Source: Liolophura sinensis
Taxonomy: Eukaryota; Mollusca; Polyplacophora; Chitonida; Chitonidae
Reading direction: 5' to 3'
DNA length: 64,000 nt
Assembly: GCF_032854445.1 (NCBI RefSeq)
Contig: NC_088302.1
Location: forward strand, 33,695,979 to 33,759,978
The position numbers and the translations under genes were made by a program. This document shows, one piece after another, positions 62,301 through 64,000 of the stretch. Under the pieces are notes generated by a model. It saw only the letters and a list, made by a program, of their open reading frames with translations, was not told where the DNA came from and ran no database searches. Numbering within the stretch: position 1 is the stretch's first letter; each line of letters starts with the position of its first letter.

Positions 62301-63307
62301 ATTTTTGCATAAAAAATGAAAAATATAGCTTTTAGATGAGAAATTCTTTCTGGGAAAGTAATCAGAATGTATCAAAGCCTCAAATATATGTTTCAATGTC
62401 CTGTGGGACTTTAGATTTCAGAAATCTGCAAAAATCAGCATTTTGCCAATTTAGCTCCATGTTATTTATCATCTTCTGCTCCTTGCCAGGAGCCCGGTTG
62501 TTTGAAACCATGACTACATCAGAGCTTCTTTATATGCAGTTCTTAATTTTTCAGTGCAACCAACAGAATGAACCAAGCCAAAACATTCTAAGGCTATTAT
62601 ATAATTTTTTGACATGTTGTGTGAAATAGAATTAAACAGAAAAGCTGGCACAATTTTTATAACACGATTTTCTTGGTTTAAGCTGCATTCACTCAAAGCG
62701 AGCTGTATATAGTATCTTTGATCTCTTTCGAACAATATGTCTCTGCTATATAAATATCTTGTTATTATAACTCCAAAAAAATAAGCTTAAGTGGTTTTAA
62801 GTCAGAAATTTTATATTTTATAGCTGCATTAACAAATCCATAGTATGAAGAAGTCAATTAAAAGGCTTGTGCTGATGAAATATTACAATCATACTAAACT
62901 GACACATTGAGCATGGAGGGTTATATATACAGAGCAATGTTTCATTGTTTTCAAAATAGTAACATGGTAACCCATGATGTCATGAGTGACAGCTGTCTAG
63001 AGAATAGGTTTCAGCTGATACCAAATCTGCCTGGTTTCCTCACACCATAAACGCCGTATAAGATAAATATTCTTGAGTACATTGTAAAACACCAACCAGA
63101 TTCGTCCCCTATCTAGTCATCATCATATGGAGTCAATTTATTAGGGAAAAAGTGGTCAGTATGCCATCCATACTGGCGACTGATCCTTTGCGACAAGCAA
63201 CATGCACAGAAAGTAGGTGTAAATGTAATTATATAGTTTTAGGCTACTTTCACCTGAACTATACATTTACACACATATAGGCTTACGTACCTTTTCTTTG
63301 TCGCCAT
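29153..63307 (-). CDS. Hv1/TMEM266-like voltage-sensor protein, ten-exon gene model (423 aa)
   Basis: I assembled this model by hand from ten exons: 63307-63291, 48965-48838, 39480-39278, 36744-36691, 35170-35032, 34170-34055, 33646-33556, 31949-31575, 30167-30046 and 29179-29153. All introns are GT-AG, all phases match, and the total is 1272 nt including TAA. The protein has a 6-residue N-terminus, S1 (about 22-44), a Ser/Thr-rich loop (48-96), S2 (97-121), S3 (133-154), S4 (163-180), a coiled coil (about 185-240) and an acidic tail. There is no pore domain, as in Hv1. Aligned to human Hv1, His103 matches H140, Phe113 F150, Glu116 E153, Lys120 K157, Asp137 D174, Glu148 D185, Arg171 and Arg174 R205 and R208, Lys177 R211, and Asn180 N214. 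Asn32 sits at D112, the proton filter. The family role is a membrane voltage sensor, with proton conduction in Hv1 itself; conduction here is uncertain. It could be an Hv1 paralog or a TMEM266 relative. A missed microexon after S4 cannot be excluded. Confidence 0.88.
29180..30045 (-). other. intron 9
   Basis: 866 bp, GTGAGT to TTACAG. The 95-codon minus frame at 29305-29592 lies inside it and lacks flanking splice signals that would restore phase. Confidence 0.7.
30046..30167 (-). CDS. coding exon 9: tail segment (residues 375-415)
   Basis: The exon opens after CTCTAG with D-G-D-P-E-A-P-Y-A-Y, contains an acidic D-D-R-N-W-P-V-L-S motif, and ends K-T-Y-R-S-A before the strong donor GTGAGT. 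Its 122 bases restore phase 0 for the last exon. I do not recognise the motif. Continuing past the donor gives no conserved extension. Confidence 0.8.
30168..31574 (-). other. intron 8
   Basis: 1.4 kb, GTGTGT to CTCTAG, containing a SINE family 1 fragment at 30340-30492. Confidence 0.7.
30340..30492 (+). mobile_element. SINE family 1, tail-side fragment
   Basis: Plus-strand orientation: CTGCAGATGTTTGTGGGATC, CCACCATAATGCTGGCTGGA, and TTGAGCATGCTGTAAAACTT before a GAATAAATAAAT tail. Intron 8, antisense to the gene. Confidence 0.7.
31575..31949 (-). CDS. coding exon 8: acidic, Ser-rich cytoplasmic tail (residues 251-374)
   Basis: This 375-nt exon has one open frame, phase 1 on both sides, acceptor TTTCAG and donor GTGTGT (weak). 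The composition is rich in Ser, Asp, Glu and Thr with no hydrophobic segment, which suggests a disordered cytosolic tail. Acidic Ser motifs (S-E-S-D at 324-327 and S-E-S-S further on) look like casein-kinase-type sites, which is inference only. Human Hv1 ends soon after its coiled coil, so this long tail is more like TMEM266 in layout, though I see no sequence similarity to the TMEM266 tail. Confidence 0.82.
31950..33555 (-). other. intron 7
   Basis: 1.6 kb, GTAAGG to TTTCAG. No repeat or exon recognised. Confidence 0.7.
33556..33646 (-). CDS. coding exon 7: coiled-coil end (residues 220-250)
   Basis: The segment K-E-I-K-R-L-E-S-M-L-R-R-Y matches the Hv1 dimerising coiled coil E-I-E-R-L-N-K-L-L-R-Q in hydrophobic spacing and charge. 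It is followed by an Asn-rich stretch. It begins in phase 0 after TTACAG, ends in phase 1 before GTAAGG, and the split codon becomes Asp250. Confidence 0.85.
33647..34054 (-). other. intron 6
   Basis: 408 bp, GTAAGG to TTACAG. It contains a weak short duplication around 33780-33860 (GGCAGAGTTATCCCCCCTGA / GGCAAAGTTATCTCCCTTGA). Confidence 0.7.
34055..34170 (-). CDS. coding exon 6: post-S4 linker and start of coiled coil (residues 181-219)
   Basis: The acceptor TTTCAG and donor GTAAGG flank a highly charged segment (E-S-E-I-E-I-Y-Q-Y-E-E-S and onward) with heptad-like spacing of I, Y, L and V. The exon 5 A plus the first bases TG make Met181, followed by K-S-N-E-W. Human Hv1 has a hydrophobic G-I-I-I-S-V at this position. 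From the first S4 Arg to the E-I-x-R-L motif in exon 7 the spacing equals human Hv1 without gaps, by my alignment from memory. A missed microexon between exons 5 and 6 remains possible. Confidence 0.82.
34171..35031 (-). other. intron 5
   Basis: 861 bp, GTAAGT to TTTCAG. About three quarters of it is the 58-bp exon-derived array, leaving only about 200 bp of unique intron next to exon 6. Confidence 0.8.
34380..35051 (-). repeat. 58-bp tandem array derived from the S4 exon end and its splice donor
   Basis: The landmark CTTTATGG (plus strand) recurs at 35041, 34983, 34925, 34867, 34809, 34751 and 34693, exactly 58 bp apart. Degenerate copies continue at about 34635 and 34578 and, more weakly, near 34470 and 34390. 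The first 20 bases (35032-35051) are the coding end of exon 5. Each unit carries a copy of that exon end plus GTAAGT. Copies nearest the exon are almost identical and distal ones are decayed. Confidence 0.93.
35032..35170 (-). CDS. coding exon 5: S3 and S4 helices (residues 135-180)
   Basis: This encodes S3 starting V-F-D-G, with Asp137 exactly 21 residues after the S2 Glu as in Hv1 D174 and E153, and Glu148 at D185. A short S3-S4 loop leads into S4 with the diagnostic R-L-W-R-L-H-K-V-C-N. The first two gating positions are Arg and the third is Lys. The loop is about three residues longer than in human Hv1. The donor is a perfect GTAAGT. The last 20 exon bases and this donor recur in the adjoining intronic 58-bp array. 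Reading through the donor meets an in-frame TAA at once. Confidence 0.9.
35488..35855 (-). mobile_element. SINE family 2 copy in intron 4
   Basis: The tail-side GTAAGTGAGTGAGTGAGTCA, then CAATTTTTCGGTCATATGAA, the body AGCCATTATACTGATGGCTC, and a head with CCCAGGATTGACCCTGGATC. Inserted in the gene's sense orientation. Confidence 0.9.
35955..36048. repeat. short direct duplication, intron 4
   Basis: ACAGTATGTTACAAATTTGT followed by ATAGAAAGTGT occurs at about 35972 and 36018. Confidence 0.9.
36110..36480. repeat. tandem pair of an interspersed repeat, intron 4
   Basis: Two copies of a section (AACTTCAGCGTGCACAAATT / AACTTACGCATGCACAAGTT; then AGTTTCATGGAAAT / AGTTTCATCGAAGT, GGAAGAG / GGGAGGAGATG). 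The second continues into ACAGACAGACAGGGTGATCG. It resembles the edge of an interspersed element common in invertebrate DNA; I cannot name the family. Confidence 0.5.
36691..36744 (-). CDS. coding exon 4: end of S2 and S2-S3 linker (residues 117-134)
   Basis: This 54-nt phase-0 exon encodes I-C-I-K-M-V-V-R then N-K-D-F-F-A-D-R-W-Q. Lys120 lies four residues after the S2 Glu, as Hv1 K157 follows E153. The basic and aromatic linker resembles the Hv1 S2-S3 turn in length. The acceptor is TTTCAG and the donor GTGATT, the latter non-consensus after position 3. Confidence 0.86.
37082..37250 (-). mobile_element. SINE family 1, truncated copy
   Basis: Contains the tail-side half (GATTGGTGTTTTACGACCTA, then AATATTTCACTTATGCGACG, GCATTATGGTGGGA and the CTGCAGGTTGCTG section). 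The tRNA-like head is missing. Confidence 0.88.
37320..37468 (-). mobile_element. SINE family 1, truncated copy
   Basis: The second of three same-orientation copies within 800 bp. It shows the same tail-side half and stops at GCAGGTTGCTGGCAGACC, and the head is missing. Confidence 0.88.
37578..37850 (-). mobile_element. SINE family 1, full-length copy with 12-bp target-site duplication
   Basis: Read on the minus strand it starts GGGGCCTCCGTGGCTCAGTC with a tRNA-like A box (TGGCTCAGTCGGTTAGCG) and a B box GAGTTCAAGTCC. It has a body with CCAGCAACCTGC and ends in an A/T-rich AATAAATAA-type tail. The 12-bp GATTGGCAATGA occurs at both 37566-37577 and 37851-37862, a perfect target-site duplication. 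It lies in intron 3, in the gene's sense orientation. Confidence 0.94.
37945..38500. repeat. tandem duplicate of an about 300-bp interspersed repeat, intron 3
   Basis: The stretches at 37970-38160 and 38295-38455 match (GCACATTTTTAATTTGATTT; CTTGCAAA; AAGAATTACAGTAA / AGGATTACAGCAG). A reverse-orientation relative lies near 52455-52625 (AAATCAAATTTAAAAA and CTGTAATTCTTCAATC). Confidence 0.65.
38501..39277 (-). other. proximal part of intron 3
   Basis: AT-rich intron sequence with one loose interspersed-repeat copy at about 38750-38870. Confidence 0.5.
39278..39480 (-). CDS. coding exon 3: S1-S2 loop and first half of S2 (residues 49-116)
   Basis: The first two bases complete an Ala codon with the G left by exon 2. 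The loop of about 50 residues is rich in Ser, Thr, Pro and Asp and contains one N-glycosylation sequon (N-T-T at 71-73). S2 follows with V-C-H-Y-F-S, where His103 matches the Hv1 zinc-binding H140. It ends at L-F-T-V-E, where Phe113 and Glu116 match the charge-transfer residues F150 and E153. The acceptor is TTGCAG and the donor GTAGGT. Confidence 0.88.
41282..41365 (+). mobile_element. SINE family 1, 3' end fragment beside a poly-T tract
   Basis: A run of about 20 T, then CGTCGTAAAACACCAATCAA and an AATAAATAAATAA tail. Intron 2. Confidence 0.65.
43111..43377 (-). mobile_element. SINE family 1, full-length copy with 13-bp target-site duplication
   Basis: Same structure as the 37.6-kb copy and closely similar to it. 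The 13-bp ATTTAATGATTTA flanks both ends (43098-43110 and 43378-43390). The sense-strand tail contains several overlapping AATAAA motifs. It lies in intron 2. Confidence 0.94.
44262..44460 (-). mobile_element. SINE family 1, diverged copy
   Basis: TTTATTTATTTTATTAGTTT tail side, body GCAGGTTGCTGACAGC, and GCATGAGCTGGACTTGAACT before a decayed head. Intron 2. Confidence 0.78.
45636..45686. repeat. compound (AT)n(GT)n microsatellite
   Basis: TATATA dinucleotides pass into about 12 GT units within intron 2. Confidence 0.95.
46880..47100 (-). mobile_element. SINE family 1, old copy
   Basis: Weak but ordered matches: GATTAATGTTTCATGCTGTG, CTCAAGACTTTTTCACTC, GATGGCAGTCAGG, then a tRNA-like GAGTTGGATTTGAACATGTG. 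Confidence 0.5.
47206..47697 (+). other. 163-codon open frame of unknown nature, antisense in intron 2
   Basis: The longest single open frame in the window. Its first 260 bases (about 47210-47470) are richer in G+C and CpG than the surroundings and read like foreign or transposon-derived DNA. The translation is rich in His, Ser and Arg, has no recognised domain, and shows no signal peptide or membrane helix. No promoter, splice sites or polyadenylation signal are evident. A chance frame or a transposon remnant is more likely than a gene. Confidence 0.2.
48228..48510 (-). mobile_element. SINE family 1, old copy
   Basis: TATTTACTTATTTATCTGAT tail side, GATTGGTGTTTTATAA, and a tRNA-like GAGCTGGATTTGAACCTGCA at about 48464. 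The middle is decayed. Confidence 0.5.
48838..48965 (-). CDS. coding exon 2: S1 helix (residues 7-48)
   Basis: This encodes a short amphipathic lead (SCWLWLEDRLYSF) and then the S1 membrane helix, with V-L-T-L-V-N at 27-32 and V-T-E at 37-39. Aligning the S1 glutamates (Glu39 with Hv1 E119, Glu43 with D123) places Asn32 exactly on D112. The acceptor is TTTTCAG and the donor GTAAGA. A SINE tail ends about 10 bp upstream of the acceptor. Confidence 0.88.
48976..49325 (-). mobile_element. SINE family 2 copy abutting the S1-exon splice acceptor
   Basis: The tail-side GTGAGTGAGTGAGTGATTGG starts about 10 bp from the acceptor at 48966. The body runs through TTTTTCAGTCATATGACGAC, GCAGGACGGATTTTCACTGC and GGTTGACCCTGGATCTTGG to a head at about 49325. 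Read in the gene's sense, the SINE's CACTCACTCACTCACTC end lies directly upstream of TTGTGTTTTCAG. Confidence 0.9.
49360..49500 (-). mobile_element. SINE family 1, old copy
   Basis: TGGCAGTCAGTTTTCTAGGT, GGAGGAAACAGGAGAGCCTG and GGCAAGTTACTGGCAAACTC occur in family order. Confidence 0.5.
49980..50075 (-). mobile_element. SINE family 1, very old fragment
   Basis: CAGTGTTATGGGTGGAAAAA and the following section match the family body loosely. Confidence 0.35.
50143..50480 (-). mobile_element. SINE family 1 copy interrupted by an (AT)n array
   Basis: The tail half lies at 50143-50235 (ATTTATTTGACTTGTATTTT, AATATTTCACTAATATTCGA). The body resumes after the AT array with CAGAGCCCGGGGGAAACCCA, a short duplicated GAGCCTGGGGGAAACCC, then GGTTGCTGGC. 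Confidence 0.75.
50317..50372. repeat. (AT)n microsatellite inside a SINE copy
   Basis: About 27 TA dinucleotides. The flanks are two parts of the same SINE family (50143-50235 and 50375-50480), so the array lies within a decayed or interrupted element. Confidence 0.93.
50694..50785. repeat. 18-bp tandem repeat, about 5 copies
   Basis: Units of the form AGGCATTACAGGTGTGAC repeat about five times. The 18-bp period keeps frames open on both strands, so the short ORFs there are not genes. Confidence 0.9.
51690..51838. repeat. about 60-bp tandem repeat, 2.5-3 copies
   Basis: The block CACATTATATAATGCATATA followed by AATAAGTTTCACTACAATGT and ATACAAAA occurs three times with few changes, inside intron 1. 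Confidence 0.88.
52661..53532. repeat. 40-bp minisatellite, about 22 copies, intron 1
   Basis: The unit begins CATCCAGTATTTTG and ends GTAAYRATGT. Twenty-one units are exactly 40 bp with no indels, and the last is partial. Variants occur at a few fixed positions (TG, CA, CG or AG after TTTG; G or T in ATCAGG/ATCATG; C or T in ATC/ACC). Two adjacent three-unit blocks (53141-53260 and 53261-53380) repeat the same variant order, a 120-bp higher-order period. Decayed relatives flank it at about 52380-52450 and 53535-53720. Confidence 0.96.
55310..55446 (+). mobile_element. SINE family 1, tail-side fragment
   Basis: CAGCAACCTGTGAATCGTCG, then GGGTTTCCCCCTGGGCTCTG, GTGAAATATTCTTGAGTTTC and an AAAACACCAATCAAAAAATAA tail, antisense to the gene in intron 1. 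Confidence 0.82.
56150..56470. repeat. interspersed repeat (one of about five copies in the introns)
   Basis: Characterised by GGCAAAATTTTAGGTCATTA and a preceding AAAAATGCACTTTC / GCCTC block. Looser copies lie at about 38750-38870, 43560-43790, 46140-46400 and 51165-51385. It is non-coding and of unknown class. Confidence 0.5.
57278..57421. repeat. 36-bp tandem repeat, 4 copies, intron 1
   Basis: The unit GGTGTGGCCATATAATGTAC plus 16 bases repeats four times, with A/G and T/C differences. Because 36 is a multiple of three, the repeat stays open in several frames on both strands and makes spurious repetitive peptides. Confidence 0.92.
59255..59430 (-). mobile_element. SINE family 1, old copy
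   Basis: ACACTGTTTTGCCTCATACC, CAAGAATTATTGTTGC and a tRNA-like GACTGGGTTTGAACTCACAC at about 59371. Confidence 0.45.
60713..60840. repeat. about 41-bp tandem repeat, 3 copies
   Basis: TTAAATGATCATTGCTGYAT followed by GTGAAAAATAAAAGTCTTATA repeats three times in intron 1. Confidence 0.9.
63015..63103 (+). mobile_element. SINE family 1, 3' end fragment
   Basis: CCTGGTTTCCTCACACCATA, AATATTCTTGAGTACATTGT and AAAACACCAACCAGA, within 200 bp of exon 1. Confidence 0.6.
63291..63307 (-). CDS. coding exon 1: start codon and residues M-A-T-K-K-(R)
   Basis: Seventeen coding bases run from ATG to the donor GTACGT. The ATG context is strong (A at -3, G at +4). An in-frame TGA lies at 63406-63404, with no other in-frame ATG between it and this start, which supports the choice. 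The exon ends in phase 2 with AG. The first base of the S1 exon, G, completes an Arg codon, so the two exons join without a gap despite the 14.3-kb intron. An extra phase-compatible exon inside intron 1 is possible but none was seen. Confidence 0.78.
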
Positions 63308-63480
63308 TTTCTCGCGGCTGCCGGTCTCACGGTTTGCGACTGTCCGAGAAGCCGCCGATGAGAACAAGCTTCGTTCTCCACCGGCAAAACATACCTGTCT
63401 TGTTCAGGATTAGCCACTGATCACTTTCAGTTTACAGGTACATGTGTATTTATCAGACTTCAATCGTATACAGGTGCGCA
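63308..63480 (-). promoter_or_regulatory. 5' UTR and presumed core-promoter region of the voltage-sensor gene
   Basis: Upstream of the ATG the sequence becomes visibly richer in CpG than the introns, which fits a CpG-type promoter. No TATA box lies at a sensible distance; AT-rich TATATA motifs occur only near 63906 and 63970. The transcription start cannot be placed from sequence. A cryptic donor CAG/GTATGT at 63395/63394 could define an alternative upstream exon. Confidence 0.5.
63327..63392 (-). promoter_or_regulatory. upstream ORF (21 codons plus TGA) in the presumed 5' UTR
   Basis: An ATG at 63392 opens a 21-codon frame ending in TGA at 63327, 20 nt before the main ATG and out of frame with it. 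Its start context is weaker than that of the main ATG. If included in the mRNA it could lower translation of the main frame. Confidence 0.35.
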
Positions 63481-64000
63481 GAAAGCTGATTGCAAAGTCT
63501 ACAGGTCATCGCTTTCACTATCTCACTGTTCCAAGCAGGTACAACGTAATCCTTACACTGTGCGTATATGTCCGTTTCAACACCGTCAGCCGGTTCTGCG
63601 GTTTGTTATTGTGGAGAGGTCCGTCAGTCCGCGATCATTCAACCCCTCCCCCTCCCGCTGCCGTCTACCTCGTCACTGATTGGTTCGCACCACCTGTCGG
63701 GGAGGACGTCAGACACTGTATGGCTTTCTGACCCAGATCGATCGCCAGGTGAAAATCGAACAAGCGCCAAAAACCGCCCTCCGTTTTACGCGGATAGATG
63801 CGTTGAATGCTTTGGGCGGCCAGCTTTACAATTATTTGGCGTGACAGATTCACACATTGCAGTTGAAACACATATTAGGCTGGCTGGGAACAACTGAAAG
63901 TTATATATAGTCGTATTGTCAGAGTAAAAAATTAAAAAGTGAGCTGTCTCTCGCTTGCTCAGCTGACTATATATATAAAGCAATGTTTTCGCCTCGGTCG
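63481..64000. other. upstream flank, no gene recognised
   Basis: CpG-containing sequence up to about 63850, then AT-rich sequence. Short overlapping open frames exist on both strands (63444-63731, 63568-63897, 63665-63871), as expected of GC-richer promoter DNA. None shows a recognisable domain. A divergent gene beginning beyond 64000 cannot be excluded. Confidence 0.4.

Larger units (their letters stand above)
48966..63290 (-). other. intron 1
   Basis: 14.3 kb, GTACGT to TTTTCAG. It holds a SINE family 2 copy at the 3' end, several family 1 relics, the 40-bp, 36-bp, 18-bp, 41-bp and 60-bp tandem repeats and an (AT)n array. Open frames at 58040-58498, 58734-59045 and 58795-59136 show no domain. 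Confidence 0.65.

Overview
The window is animal nuclear DNA, most likely from a lophotrochozoan and probably a mollusc. The evidence is a low-GC, repeat-rich sequence, a multi-exon gene with GT-AG introns, and several tRNA-headed SINE families that I associate with molluscan genomes. That last association is from memory and no search was run. There are no operons, prokaryotic genes, CRISPR arrays or functional tRNA/rRNA genes.

One gene can be assembled with confidence. It lies on the minus strand from the ATG at 63307 to the TAA at 29153: ten coding exons and nine GT-AG introns, with every intron phase agreeing across its junction. The total is 1272 nt, or 423 residues. It encodes a four-helix voltage-sensor protein of the Hv1 (HVCN1) / TMEM266 class followed by a cytoplasmic coiled coil. 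The S2 His, Phe, Glu and Lys, the S3 Asp and the S4 Arg-x-x-Arg-x-x-Lys-x-x-Asn pattern align with human Hv1. The S1 aspartate that forms the Hv1 proton selectivity filter is Asn here. The S1-S2 loop is long and Ser/Thr-rich, the tail is long and acidic, and the protein ends in Thr-Ser-Leu.

Layout: 1-25 kb has no recognisable gene. It holds a diverged 3.6-3.9 kb duplication (about 1.22-4.86 kb and 6.94-10.84 kb), two inverted-repeat elements, four SINE copies, smaller duplicated blocks at 15.4/17.8 kb and 16.3/17.4/21.6 kb, and a decayed minisatellite at 22.7 kb. From 25 to 29 kb lies sequence downstream of the gene, with an AT microsatellite and a 40-bp repeat whose units can fold into hairpins. 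From 29 to 63.3 kb is the gene. Its introns carry SINE copies mostly in the gene's sense orientation, a 58-bp tandem array that re-copies the end of the S4 exon with its splice donor, a 22-copy 40-bp minisatellite in intron 1, and several microsatellites. From 63.3 to 64 kb is the CpG-richer 5' end and presumed promoter.

The most notable observations are the unusual voltage sensor (Asn at the filter position) and the exon-derived 58-bp array that places eight extra GTAAGT donor sequences just downstream of the real S4-exon donor. A SINE tail that abuts the splice acceptor of the S1 exon is also worth checking.
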